Notes: generated by a model from the sequence alone, not told the origin. Shown: positions 1 through 8,362, numbered from the stretch's first letter. The stretch: DNA of 64,000 nucleotides from Scytolyngbya sp. HA4215-MV1 (GCA_019359045.1 JAHHIA010000009.1:124001-188000); one strand, 5' to 3'. Made by a program: numbers and translations.

Positions 1-2
1 CG

Positions 3-515
3 ATCGCACATCAAATTCGAGAGCAGATGGTGGCCAGTGCGATCGACTCCAGCGATGCCACCCTGCGGGAGAACATCATCGCAGAACTGCTGCAATACCT
101 GGAATCGCAAGGGCAAAAAGACTGTATCGACTATCTGGTGCTGCGGCTGCAAGATCTCTCGGCTCAGGAGATTGATGAGATCCTGGAACTGTCTCCTCGC
201 CAGCGAGATTATCTGCAACAGCGCTTCAAATATCACGTCGATAAATTTGCCCGATCGCATCAATGGAAGCTGGTACATCAGTGGCTTGGCGCAGATCTCG
301 ATCAAAACCTGGGTATGGTGCCCCAAATTTGGCAGGCTTTCCTAAAAAGCCTCACGCCCGAACAGCAACAGCTGATTGAGTTAAAGCGCGCCCAAAGAAC
401 CGATCAAGAAATTGCTCAACAACTGAACTGTACGCCGAAACAAGCCCAAAAGCGATGGAGCCAACTGCTAGAACTCGCCTGGGAATTTCGCAACCAACGC
501 CCCGAAGCAGGCTGA
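3..515 (+). CDS. HetZ-like HTH protein, C-terminal part (5' end outside window)
   Basis: The reading frame is open to the left edge, so only the last 171 codons are seen; the first ATG (position 27) is probably internal. Two helix-turn-helix-like stretches are visible: one around LSAQEIDEILELSPRQ and a second near the C-terminus around RTDQEIAQQLNCTPKQAQKR, which resembles a sigma region 4-type HTH. It is clearly homologous to the protein at 47219-48142 in this window: IDYLVLRL, YHVDKFARSHQWKLVHQWL here match VDWLRLYL, YHAKEVFATRSQPELVSEWL there. HetZ-family proteins are cyanobacterial regulators, some acting in heterocyst differentiation. A DNA-binding regulatory role is inferred from the HTH segments and I cannot assign a specific HetZ subfamily. 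Confidence 0.6.
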   Translation: MAHQIREQMVASAIDSSDATLRENIIAELLQYLESQGQKDCIDYLVLRLQDLSAQEIDEILELSPRQRDYLQQRFKYHVDKFARSHQWKLVHQWLGADLDQNLGMVPQIWQAFLKSLTPEQQQLIELKRAQRTDQEIAQQLNCTPKQAQKRWSQLLELAWEFRNQRPEAG

Positions 516-576
516 GGATCGGCAAGACAACGGTTTGTCTCATTTTAATCTCTGCCTAAGGAAATTTCAAAATACA

Positions 577-1604
577 TTAGGTAGATGCTAAAAAGAGTTC
601 ATCTTTCTGCCAAACAGCACACATTTTCATTAGTTTGGGAAGGGGTACTTCATGTTCTTTTAAGGAAGCCGCTGTTGCGTGAACAAGGGGATAGACTGAG
701 GTTTGCTTAAGCCAACTCTTTTGCGTTAGATAATCCGGATTAAATTCTTGTTGATCGAGTAACCAAAAATCCACTTTATATTTTTTAGTAAACTGCTTAA
801 TTTCAGACCTATCTAGACTATATTGTGCCCGCGCCAACGCCTCAGTTCGCTGAAGAAATTGACGATAATAGGCGGGTTGATAGGTAATGGCATACTTGCG
901 TGCAACGAGCACCGATCGCTTAGCAAAACTGGGTAGCTCATCCGCTTCCAAAGCAAGTGAGGCAATTGAAATATCTTTCGGTTGTTTTTCTAAAAACTCT
1001 TAAAGACCTGCTCTTTTGCCGACACCATACTCTGGCAGAATATAAGGCTTGCCACTGAGTTTTATACCAATTTAAATTGAGAATGTGACACTTAGGAGAT
1101 CCCTAAGTCCCCCTTTTTAAGGGGGACTTCAAGACTGGCTTGGGTTTCCCCCCTTTTTTCTAGCGCAGCGGTGCATATAGCCTGTCGGCATGGCTTCGCT
1201 AAAGCGCGGGGGTTAGGGGGGATCTAGATCTGTCGCAAACACAAATCAAATTGGTATTAGAACTCCTGGATATAAAACAACCAATGAAGCAATTAGAAGC
1301 ATACTTGCAATCACAAACAGACCTTTTTGAGGAGAATGACCATTCAGTCTTTGATTGTCTCGATTCGGAATACTACCAACAATAACTGTCAAAACAATCC
1401 CTGACCCAATGCTCGTTGCGATCGGAATACTAAACTCCCTATATCGACTGGGCAAATAAAGTTTAAAAGCAACAAGATGAGCAATGAAAAACATCATCAA
1501 AGAACCCAGCAAAATATCTAGAAGAAGTTTGCTCTTGACTTCTAAAAGACTAATGAACGGAAATTTATAGTGATCCCATCTGGATTGTAAGAAAGGATTC
1601 CGTT
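577..1604 (-). pseudogene. Decayed polytopic membrane protein gene, split by a MITE-like element
   Basis: Two pieces of one protein lie on the minus strand on either side of the element at 1062-1259. The upstream piece (about 1260-1604) has hydrophobic segments (FFIAHLVAFKLYLPSRY, LFVIASMLLIASLVVLYPG). The downstream piece (577 to 1061) begins KLSGKPYILPEYGVG and carries the soluble tail FLEKQPKDISIASL, SFAKRSVLVARKYAITY, VDFWLLDQQEFNPDYL. That tail is in one frame except for a TAA at 1000-1002, where a sense codon between GL and EFL is expected. The order membrane segments then soluble tail recalls large cyanobacterial integral membrane proteins, possibly glycosyltransferase-like, from memory. 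Most of the N-terminal region is missing or unrecognisable upstream of 1604, where the frame ends in a stop. So the gene is dead by nonsense mutation, insertion and 5' loss. Confidence 0.7.
1062..1259. mobile_element. 198-bp MITE-like element with TACCAATTT terminal inverted repeats
   Basis: The left end reads TTATACCAATTT and the right end reads AAATTGGTATTA, which are inverted repeats with one mismatch. No open frame of note lies inside. It contains a near-perfect internal hairpin (AAGTCCCCCTT / AAGGGGGACTT, about 1103-1129). It sits inside the coding sequence of the membrane-protein pseudogene, so it is an insertion. Ends of this kind with TA targets are typical of cyanobacterial non-autonomous elements mobilised by Tc1/mariner-IS630 type transposases; this assignment is inferred and no transposase is in the window. 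Confidence 0.65.
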
Positions 1605-1659
1605 AGAAGGCTTTCTCTTAAAGCTCCTAAATCTCATAACTGATTTAGGACTGCTATAT

Positions 1660-1714
1660 GTTGTTGGTATTTTTGAAAGCTTTGCCCAGCAAAGCTTTCA
1701 AAAATACCAACAAC
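1660..1714. repeat. 55-bp palindromic repeat, copy 1
   Basis: The 25-bp arms GTTGTTGGTATTTTTGAAAG... and ...CTTTCAAAAATACCAACAAC are perfect inverted repeats around a 5-nt CCCAG-type loop. An almost identical 55-bp copy lies at 60539-60593. The two differ at one arm position on each side (G/C pair here, A/T pair there) and in the loop. It is intergenic, downstream (in minus sense) of the regulator at 2278-3003 and upstream of the dead membrane-protein gene. Confidence 0.85.
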
Positions 1715-2052
1715 ACCTTTGAGACACTGCTAAATTCTGCAAGCTTCAAAGTTGTTTTATTTAGACTTGCCAAAGTAGAATTTGCGACTTTCCCGAAACT
1801 TCAGCAAAAGTCTTAAAAGGGATTGATTGAAATAATAAATTTTTAAAAAAAATCAAATATTTCTTTTCTAGGATCTCTCCATCAGGAGCGCGCATCCAAG
1901 ATCACTCACAACTCCCAGCAGAGTGGAGACACTTTGGCCATTCATGACAATAAAAAAATATTGTCTGAGAAAATTTACGGGCAAAGAACCTTAAAATCTC
2001 CTAATGAAACTCAATTGAAACTTTAATAATTCAGTGTAATCTAAACTTAATA

Positions 2053-2086
2053 GTGTAAAAACTCTGCCTAGGCAGAGTTTTTACAC
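2053..2086. repeat. Perfect 34-bp palindrome without a loop
   Basis: GTGTAAAAACTCTGCCT is followed immediately by its exact reverse complement. As RNA it would form a strong hairpin with a tight loop. It lies between the regulator's terminator and the 55-bp repeat. It could be a second terminator, a protein-binding site or a repeat-derived element; the sequence alone does not decide. Confidence 0.7.
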
Positions 2087-2220
2087 AAATTTCTTCTAAA
2101 ATCTTCGGTTTCTATACGGTCAAGTAGAGCCAAGTGCATCCGGCTGAGGACGATCGCGATCATTTCATTTAAGCCCTATCGCACTAATCAGAACGATCGC
2201 CCCACCAACCAACGCCAAAA

Positions 2221-2255
2221 TGACGAGAGACCCTACTCAGTAAGGTCTCTCGTCA
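2221..2255 (-). terminator. Rho-independent terminator of the OmpR-type regulator
   Basis: TGACGAGAGACC and GGTCTCTCGTCA form a 12-bp stem around an 11-nt loop. On the minus strand it is followed by TTTT. It starts 23 nt past the stop codon of the gene at 2278-3003, as expected of its terminator. Confidence 0.75.
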
Positions 2256-2277
2256 CTCTAAACTTAGCGCATCTTAC

Positions 2278-3003
2278 CTAGGGAGCCGGACTGGCTTGCT
2301 TGGCGATATTGGGTGCTTCAAACTTGTAGCCAACACCCCGTACTGTCTGAATGAGTGCGGGTTGGCTGGTATCGATTTCAATCTTCTTACGGATCTGCCC
2401 AATATGGACATCCACTACCCGTTGATCGCCAACATACTCATAATCCCAAACTTCTTGAATTAACTCAGCTCTTCGCCATACCCGACCTGGATGGCTTGCT
2501 AAGAAATGCAACAAGTCAAACTCAAGGGCGGTCAACGGCACAATGTCTTCATTGAGCTTGACCTCACGCCTGACAGGATCAATCACCAGTTTGTCAAATG
2601 CGAGGCACTGCTGTTCTGCAGTCGTCACAATTCTCTGGCGTTTGAGGATAGCGCCAACCCGGACTCCGAGTTCCCCTAAACTGAAAGGCTTAGTGATGTA
2701 ATCATCCGCACCCTGCGAAAATCCTCTAATTTTGTCCGCTTCGTCCGTTCGACTGGTGAGCATCAGAACAAAAACCCCTGTCCGGCTTTGCATTTCCTGA
2801 CAGAGGTTATACCCATTGGCATCGGGGAGGTTAACGTCCAAAATCACCAAATCCGGATTGAATTGCTCAAATACCGCGAGGGCACCTTTGCCATCCTCCG
2901 CAGACTCCATTTGATAGCCTTGCTTCGTTAAGAAACGGTGAATCAGGTTCCGAATTGCAGGATCATCATCTACTACGAGAATCTTGGCTGGGGCCATTGC
3001 CAT
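2278..3003 (-). CDS. OmpR/PhoB-family response regulator (NblR-like)
   Basis: This is a two-domain transcriptional regulator of 241 residues, the usual length for the family. The receiver domain (about 6-120) has the acidic pocket VVDDD near residues 10-14, phosphoacceptor D56 in VILDVNLP, and the conserved Lys in YITKPF. The winged-helix DNA-binding domain (about 135-230) has LTALEFDLLHFLASHPG, the recognition-helix region VVDVHIGQIRKKIE and the terminal hairpin TVRGVGYKFE. It is a lone regulator with no kinase beside it, a 500-bp upstream region and its own terminator, so it is probably a monocistronic orphan. The receiver resembles my recollection of NblR more than RpaA or RpaB, but I do not assign a symbol. 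Confidence 0.9.
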   Translation of the reverse strand: MAMAPAKILVVDDDPAIRNLIHRFLTKQGYQMESAEDGKGALAVFEQFNPDLVILDVNLPDANGYNLCQEMQSRTGVFVLMLTSRTDEADKIRGFSQGADDYITKPFSLGELGVRVGAILKRQRIVTTAEQQCLAFDKLVIDPVRREVKLNEDIVPLTALEFDLLHFLASHPGRVWRRAELIQEVWDYEYVGDQRVVDVHIGQIRKKIEIDTSQPALIQTVRGVGYKFEAPNIAKQASPAP

Positions 3004-3512
3004 AACCTTGTGCTGAGAGGAGAACAGAAATGAACCGACAGTATATCCAGTAGATGCTTGGTAATTTTGCTAGTTGCTTTACTAGTCATACTATCTATCG
3101 CAGGTCATATAACCTGACATCCTAGACAATTGTCCATAAAACTGAGATAAATTGCCATATCCCATCATTAATCGATGGACTGCCGAGATGCCCTGTTCAT
3201 CAGTTCTATCATGCTTGCCTACGTTTGGCACCCATCCTGAACTGATCCTGAACTGAGTATGCTAACCTAGCGGAAAACCAGGGAAACTAGCCAGACCAAG
3301 GCAATATGCTGGGTGAGACTAAACTGAATTCTTCAAAATTCAGAACAAAACTCACTCAGAGATTGTTGGGAATCTAGGATAAGTTTGTTATCAGAATTAG
3401 TATGCCTCAGGTTTTAGCCAGAGTATCCTGATAATGACATCTTTTCCACAAAAATGCTTGTGAACGAGGGTTGGGACGGGTTAGCTTGAAGTAGAGGTGG
3501 ACTAGATAGGCA
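3004..3512. other. Intergenic divergent promoter region
   Basis: About 500 bp separate the divergently transcribed regulator (minus) and CPP1-like gene (plus). No gene, repeat or clear RNA structure was found; it presumably holds both promoters. Confidence 0.5.
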
Positions 3513-4127
3513 ATGGATGAGCAATCTCCCTACGAAAAACTTGGGGTGACTGAGAGTGCCTCGTTCGACGAGATCAAAGAGGCACGCGATCGCCTATTTG
3601 AGCAATGTGAAGGTGATGGGCAGCTACGAGAAGCCATTGAAAGTGCTTATGATGCAGTTTTGATGGATCGTCTACGGATGCGACAGGAGGGCAAAATCAA
3701 AGTGCCTGATAGGATTCGCTTTCCCGAAAAAATTACGCCTACCCCAGTGACTCCTATCCCCGAAGCTTCTAAGCAAAGTCCAGATTGGCTAAAGCGGATG
3801 GTAGATACTCCCAGCCAACAGGATATTTGGCTACCAGCAGGGTTGTTCGTAGGATTGGCAGCAATTTCTGGATTCACCACTTTGGCGCCATTGGCACTGG
3901 CGTTAGGGGTATTAGTGAGTATCTATTTTCTGAATCGCAAAGAAAATAAACTGGGACGAGCGCTGCTGTTAACGCTCATGGGGGCCTCGATCGGGATTTT
4001 TCTAGGACTGCAACTGTATAAACTGTTAATAGCCCAAGTGCCTGGAACTGCAATGATTCCAGGCGATACAGTCGCTGCTTGGCTCACTTTTGTGCTGCTT
4101 TGGCTGATTACTGCCTTTTTGCGTTAG
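3513..4127 (+). CDS. CPP1-like (DnaJ-like) membrane protein
   Basis: The N-terminus, SPYEKLGVTESASFDEIKEA, is a J-domain-like segment without the HPD motif, followed by a predicted cytosolic helix pair and a linker rich in proline. Residues from about 110 to the end form three or four hydrophobic segments (LPAGLFVGLAAISGF, LAPLALALGVLVSIYFL, LLLTLMGASIGIFLGL, VAAWLTFVLLWLITAF). This architecture matches the CPP1 family (DUF3353); the plant member is a chaperone-like protein of protochlorophyllide oxidoreductase. The 204-residue length fits. A role as a membrane-bound chaperone for chlorophyll or photosystem biogenesis is inferred from the family. The next gene begins 17 nt after the stop, suggesting co-transcription. 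Confidence 0.8.
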   Translation: MDEQSPYEKLGVTESASFDEIKEARDRLFEQCEGDGQLREAIESAYDAVLMDRLRMRQEGKIKVPDRIRFPEKITPTPVTPIPEASKQSPDWLKRMVDTPSQQDIWLPAGLFVGLAAISGFTTLAPLALALGVLVSIYFLNRKENKLGRALLLTLMGASIGIFLGLQLYKLLIAQVPGTAMIPGDTVAAWLTFVLLWLITAFLR

Positions 4128-4144
4128 GTCGGTCAACAAAATCC

Positions 4145-5071
4145 ATGAAGCAACTGTGGTCACGCCTGAAGGGTTCCCTGCGCTGGTTTGTGCTGGGCGG
4201 TACGTTAGTTTTTTTGGCGAACACGCTCAAAAATCACTGGCAGGAGGTCGCTTCTACCCGGATTGATGCGGCAGGTTGGGCTTGTTTAGCGATCTCACTG
4301 GGCGTCACCTTATTAGCGCATGTTTGTGCAGGTTGGGTCTGGAGCTGGATTCTACGAGACTTTAAGCAACCTGTTCAAGGTGTTTGGGTCATTTTGGCTT
4401 ATTTAAAGACCAACATTGCAAAATATTTGCCTGGTAATGTTTGGCATTTTTATGGACGCATTTCGGCAGCCACCAATGCAGGTGTACCATTGGGTGCTGC
4501 GACGCTGAGTGTGCTTCTAGAGCCAATTTTGATGATGGCATCCGCGCTGATCGTCACCTTACTAGGTAGCTTGCAGCTGGGAGCGAGATTAGGCTTCTGG
4601 GGACAGGCAGCGCAAGTGCTGGTTCTATTGGTCGTGCTGCTGTCCATTCATCCACTCATCCTGAACCCAGTGATTCAGCGCTTAAGTCAGCTGAAACGAA
4701 AAGTTACAGGTTCCAGTCGAGAAGCAAAAACCTTCAAAGTAGAACACTATCCCCTTTTGCCTCTGCTAGGAGAACTGGGGTTTCTATTGCTCCGGGGATC
4801 AGGCTTTTTGCTGACTTTTATGGCAATTAGCCCAGTTTCGCCTGGGCAGTTGCCACTGCTTTATAGTGCGTTCAGTTTGGCATGGTTGCTGGGGCTAGTA
4901 GTGCCAGGTGCACCCGGTGGCGTAGGCGTGTTTGAAGCGACGATGCTGGCTTTGCTAGATCGCCTGGTTTCGCCTGGATTGTTGTTGAGTGTAGTAGCTG
5001 TATACCGCGTTGTGAATACCCTGGGAGATGCAGCTGGAGCCGCCCTGGCAACGCTCGACGATCGTCGTTAG
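4145..5071 (+). CDS. Lysylphosphatidylglycerol synthase TM-domain / flippase-like protein
   Basis: This 308-residue polytopic inner-membrane protein has about eight hydrophobic segments and belongs by pattern to the UPF0104/AglD/YbhN group (LPG_synthase_TM). Typical motifs are NIAKYLPGNVWHF, PILMMASALIVTLLG and the glycine-rich VVPGAPGGVGVFEATML. The frame is open upstream to 4079 inside the CPP1-like gene; ATG 4145 is chosen because it removes the overlap and starts just before the first membrane segment. Members are proposed to act in lipid flipping or polyisoprenyl-linked sugar transfer; the substrate here is unknown. It is probably in an operon with the CPP1-like gene. Confidence 0.8.
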   Translation: MKQLWSRLKGSLRWFVLGGTLVFLANTLKNHWQEVASTRIDAAGWACLAISLGVTLLAHVCAGWVWSWILRDFKQPVQGVWVILAYLKTNIAKYLPGNVWHFYGRISAATNAGVPLGAATLSVLLEPILMMASALIVTLLGSLQLGARLGFWGQAAQVLVLLVVLLSIHPLILNPVIQRLSQLKRKVTGSSREAKTFKVEHYPLLPLLGELGFLLLRGSGFLLTFMAISPVSPGQLPLLYSAFSLAWLLGLVVPGAPGGVGVFEATMLALLDRLVSPGLLLSVVAVYRVVNTLGDAAGAALATLDDRR

Positions 5072-5103
5072 AAACCGTTTAGAGAATCTATCGACCCCAA
5101 GAT

Positions 5104-6501
5104 TTATTCGGTCACCAGTTTTGCTTCTTCCAGAATAAACAAATCGAGCGAAGTATCGAGTTCGATTTCACCTTTAAGTTGGGAAAAGACCCGATAGGCA
5201 TCCAGGTTAAGCACCGGCTGCTCAACGACTGTGTCCTTGACATTCATTCTGATCAGGTTATATTGCACATTCTCAGCATGAATGGCAAACGTCACATTGA
5301 AAATTTCTAAAAAATGAACAATCCAGCGACATTCCTCTTCAGGAAATCGATCGTAATACTGAATCAATTCAGCAATTCGAGCTTCAAGATGCGTGCGTGC
5401 GTGTTTGCAAATCAGGATAATTTTGAGCATCACAATGACTAAAGTCACCGGGTTGCCTTGAGAAAGCAACATGGCAAAAAGCTGGGAAGGCTCTTGCAAA
5501 TTTTCAGTTGTTAAGTACTCGATGACGCGGTTACAGGTTCTCAGAATCAGCGCATTATTTACGGGTTCATCATCATGATCTGTGTAGAGAAGATCGAGCT
5601 TCTCGGCCATTTTCTTATTCAGCGTGGCAACAAATTCGGGATTTTCAACTGAAAAGATCAAATATTTTTGTAGGCTTTTTTTAAAATCGCGGTAGGGCAG
5701 ATTTTCAGTTTGTTTGAGGAAAATATTTGCCAGGTTGGTATAGCTGAAGGGACCTCGACGTGCCACGATCGCCTTGATCAACCGCAATACCTCATCTCCC
5801 AAAACAGTCGGATTTTTGAGTTCTTTGGTCTCTCCGTGCAAAACAGACGATTGAGAACGCGCTACATACATTGCCAGGTCAAACTTAAATCGATCTTTGA
5901 GTTGTTTAGAGAGCGCTCTTGCGGCTTCTCGTTGTTCGATCGGATTACTCAAATCGATATACTGAGGCACTAACAAGTAGGAGGTATACCGTGAGCTCCA
6001 AGGACCTCTCCGCTGATCGTCATATCGTGCCGCAAAGAGCTTCAGTTCCTGGTAGTCTTTGCTCTGAATAAAGTTTTCAATCCACAGTCGCAAACGCTTT
6101 AGTGTTGGAGACAAGGTATGGCGACTGAGTTTTGGGTCAGCAAATAGCTGCACCAGTTCCTGAATTGGCTTGTAATGTCTCGAAGCGTCCCAGTTATTAA
6201 TCAAGATGTAGCAGGAACGCTTCAGTGTATTCCGGAACTCTTCCTCATTATTCGAGAAAATAATCTCGTAAATTGCCTGAATGGCATCGGAACTGGTGGA
6301 CTCAACGTGATAGATAAAAAGACGTTTGAATTCATCCAGAACAGCTTCCGGGGTCCATTTCTTAACAATACTCAACAAGAAACGGTAGACATTTTCTTGA
6401 GCTTGTCGAATGTTAATTCCTGACTTGTTTCGCTTGACAGGAACTCGGTTATGCTGCTCACCCGGTAGGACATCCCCAATCATTGTTTTACTCAGGAACA
6501 T
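5104..6501 (-). CDS. Conserved protein of unknown function, probably cyanobacteria-specific
   Basis: I do not recognise this 465-residue protein. It has no signal peptide or membrane segment and looks soluble and mostly helical, with many charged residues. Landmarks are RRGPWSSRYTSYLLVPQYID near the middle, a preceding KSKDYQELKLFAARYDDQ-like segment, and EEECRWIVHFLEIFNVTF near the C-terminus. The codon usage and long uninterrupted frame support a real gene. It converges on the flippase-like gene with a 32-nt gap. Function cannot be assigned. Confidence 0.8.
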   Translation of the reverse strand: MFLSKTMIGDVLPGEQHNRVPVKRNKSGINIRQAQENVYRFLLSIVKKWTPEAVLDEFKRLFIYHVESTSSDAIQAIYEIIFSNNEEEFRNTLKRSCYILINNWDASRHYKPIQELVQLFADPKLSRHTLSPTLKRLRLWIENFIQSKDYQELKLFAARYDDQRRGPWSSRYTSYLLVPQYIDLSNPIEQREAARALSKQLKDRFKFDLAMYVARSQSSVLHGETKELKNPTVLGDEVLRLIKAIVARRGPFSYTNLANIFLKQTENLPYRDFKKSLQKYLIFSVENPEFVATLNKKMAEKLDLLYTDHDDEPVNNALILRTCNRVIEYLTTENLQEPSQLFAMLLSQGNPVTLVIVMLKIILICKHARTHLEARIAELIQYYDRFPEEECRWIVHFLEIFNVTFAIHAENVQYNLIRMNVKDTVVEQPVLNLDAYRVFSQLKGEIELDTSLDLFILEEAKLVTE

Positions 6502-6625
6502 GAATGCTTTATGCCACTTTCGAAAGTTGACTACACATCCTGCAAGGGCACTGACTCGAAGAACTGGTTGAGTGCGAATGAACGGTTAGCTAGAAACTAG
6601 GAAAATTTTGCCAAACAACACCTTT

Positions 6626-6988
6626 TCACCTGCCTAGTTTTCTGTACTCAATGCAGTTTCCGGTTAGCTTAACCTGAGCAAGACAGAGCGCTTGCCTATC
6701 AGGGTTGTTGAGGGCAATGACTGCATCATCACCGAGGTGAACGGTAATGGGCGAAAACTTGCCTTCCATTAAGGGATCTTACGTGTAATGATTTTGCAGG
6801 ATTTTAGTAAATTGCTTCGTGACGATGGACTTTTGCAATGGTGATAATTCCCTCCTCGCTTGGTGATACCTGTCACTTGACTCCGTATTTGCACCAAGCA
6901 GAGAAATAGGACTTGGCGACCCGATGGGGACTGACGTGGATCTGGCGTGGATCAACGGTTCTCCTGTCTGAAACCTAATCTGAGACTA
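6626..6988 (-). pseudogene. Possible decayed small gene
   Basis: A minus-strand frame is open from about 6988 to the stop at 6626 except for one in-frame TAA (just upstream of an ATG at 6769). The part before it reads KSIVTKQFTKILQNHYT and the part after begins MEGKFSPITVHLGDDAVIAL and continues for 47 codons. The text looks protein-like and the same frame continues across the stop, which suggests a nonsense-mutated gene. I do not recognise the family and chance is not excluded. The rest of 6502-7065 shows nothing else. Confidence 0.3.
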
Positions 6989-7065
6989 GAAAGCATTTGG
7001 AAATTAAGGAATGGGAGAAGCGATCAGGTGCGCCAGGCTTACTCAAAAACCAAAAAAACGAAAAA

Positions 7066-7086
7066 ACAGGTTTCCAGGAAACCTGT
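7066..7086 (-). terminator. Rho-independent terminator on the minus strand
   Basis: ACAGGTTTCC and GGAAACCTGT form a perfect 10-bp stem with a 1-nt centre, followed on the minus strand by TTTTTTCGTTTTTTT. It must end a leftward transcript, either a short gene at 7109-7351 or a long transcript from tRNA-Leu. Confidence 0.75.
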
Positions 7087-7108
7087 AAAGAGTACAGAAT
7101 AACCGAAA

Positions 7109-7351
7109 TTACACGGATTTTTTATAACTAGTCTGAAATCTCTCAGGGATAATACTGAACTTTATAAATCTCAACGACCTGACAGACAACCGAGAGATGA
7201 CAACTCTTACCGCGATCGACTTGAATGTGTAGATTGTGTAAAGTGACAATTCACCGATCTCGTCACTATCATAAGAGCGTGGATGAGAAATCGGCTCATC
7301 CTTTTGAGGTAGCAAGGACTGCAACGACCCACTCTCCTTACCGGAAAACAC
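7109..7351 (-). CDS. Possible small protein or small RNA upstream of a terminator
   Basis: An 80-codon frame starts at GTG 7351. A purine-rich AAGGAG lies inside it, so a later TTG at 7318 or so could be the true start. The predicted protein is basic toward the C-terminus and matches nothing I know. The stop lies 22 nt before the strong minus-strand terminator at 7066-7086, which argues that something is transcribed here. A non-coding RNA of roughly 300 nt is an equally good explanation. Confidence 0.3.
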   Translation of the reverse strand: MFSGKESGSLQSLLPQKDEPISHPRSYDSDEIGELSLYTIYTFKSIAVRVVISRLSVRSLRFIKFSIIPERFQTSYKKSV

Positions 7352-7667
7352 GCAAACTAAAGAGTACCTTAGACCTATAACAGGCTAGCTTTCCATTCCT
7401 TTTGAATAAAGACTCTGTAATCTCCCGATCGTATCAAAAACACTTTGAATTGTGGGGATCTGAATTTGAAGCTTTTTAACCTTCAACCCATGATTCATTA
7501 AGATATTTGCACAGGATATTTTCTCTACGCATCCTGGCGATCAGGTACCACCTGATTAAGGATCGTTAAAGTTTGGGCAACATTTTGCTCCGAATGCATC
7601 GTTCCCAAAATAACAGCGGGTGAATATCGTTTTCACCGAGTTCGAAGATAATGACCTCAAAAAAATA

Positions 7668-8047
7668 TGGGGGCAGAGGGACTTGAACCCTCACGACCTT
7701 GCGGTCAACGGATTTTCATTCTCTTGCGGCTTTCGCCCCTGCTGACAGCTAAGTAAGCTGAGCTTTGAGAATTGGACTCTCCCTTTACCCTCGACTACAC
7801 GTTAGGGTAGCTCCCGTCGAGTCTCTGCACCTTCCCAATAATGTTAGAGTTTGGATTTTAAATTCAAGAAAGAAGCTTTCTTTCACTTTGAATCCGCCTC
7901 TGCAATGATTGGGCTTGGCTCAGGATTGCCATCTCTGGCAAAAGCCAGACTTAGGTTTCCCTGAGTTTGAGAGCAGTCACTTGACAAATTTCTCTGTCAA
8001 GGCTCAATTTCTTAAGTCCGTAGCGTCTACCATTCCGCCATGCCCCC
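7668..8047 (-). tRNA. trnL-UAA: tRNA-Leu(UAA) gene interrupted by a group I intron
   Basis: The 5' exon (8047-8014) reads GGGGGCATGGCGGAATGG...GGACTT and the 3' exon (7716-7668) starts AAAATCCGTTGACC and ends with the T-arm GGTTCAAGTCC and TGCCCCCA. The acceptor stem GGGGGCA/TGCCCCC pairs perfectly, and joining the exons gives a type II leucine tRNA with anticodon UAA split between its first and second bases. CCA is not encoded. This is the classical position of the ancient cyanobacterial and plastid trnL intron. Confidence 0.95.
7717..8013 (-). ncRNA. Self-splicing group I intron of tRNA-Leu(UAA)
   Basis: The 297-nt intron starts after U34 of the anticodon with AAGAAATTGAGCCTTG and ends with the canonical terminal G. 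The conserved core is visible: a Q-like element in AATCCTGAGCCAAGCC and an R/S-like element in AAGGTGCAGAGACTCGACGG with ACGTGTAGTCGAGG. Its size is normal for trnL introns and it encodes no endonuclease. Apparent reading frames across this span on the plus strand are not genes. Confidence 0.92.
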
Positions 8048-8298
8048 GTAGGTGGAGTTCCAACGGCTTGCTTGTTTATTCCATCACTAATCGGTTCGGA
8101 GTGCAACCGGTCAGGAGTTTTTTTAAAGATGTTTTCGTTTTACACCTAGGTAGAAATAAGTCAAATTTGCGAGCGACCATTGAGAAACCCAATAGTGCCA
8201 GAGTTTGAGCAGGGTTAATGAGACGGTAGAATAAGGAGGGCGATTTGGATGAAAGCCCGCTTGAGAGACGATAATTGTGCTTTGCTTGCAACATTTTT

Positions 8299-8328
8299 GT
8301 TGATCGTAACTGAGTTGATCGTAACTGA
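8299..8328. repeat. Exact 15-bp tandem duplication upstream of ndhL
   Basis: GTTGATCGTAACTGA occurs twice in immediate succession. It lies in the leader 35 nt before the ndhL start. The remainder of 8048-8362, between the tRNA and ndhL, shows no other feature. Confidence 0.8.
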
Positions 8329-8362
8329 TGGCTGTTGAAATATCTGTTCGGCTGAGCAAGGA

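Larger units (their letters stand above)
1605..2277. other. Intergenic region with palindromes
   Basis: No convincing gene is seen in this 670-bp AT-rich stretch. It holds the 55-bp palindromic repeat, a 34-bp perfect palindrome and the terminator of the regulator gene, all listed separately. The left part may contain eroded 5' sequence of the membrane-protein pseudogene. Confidence 0.6.

Noticed and set aside
7909-8208. 99-codon plus-strand frame
   Set aside because: It lies across the group I intron and exon 1 of tRNA-Leu(UAA) on the opposite strand; the RNA gene explains the sequence.
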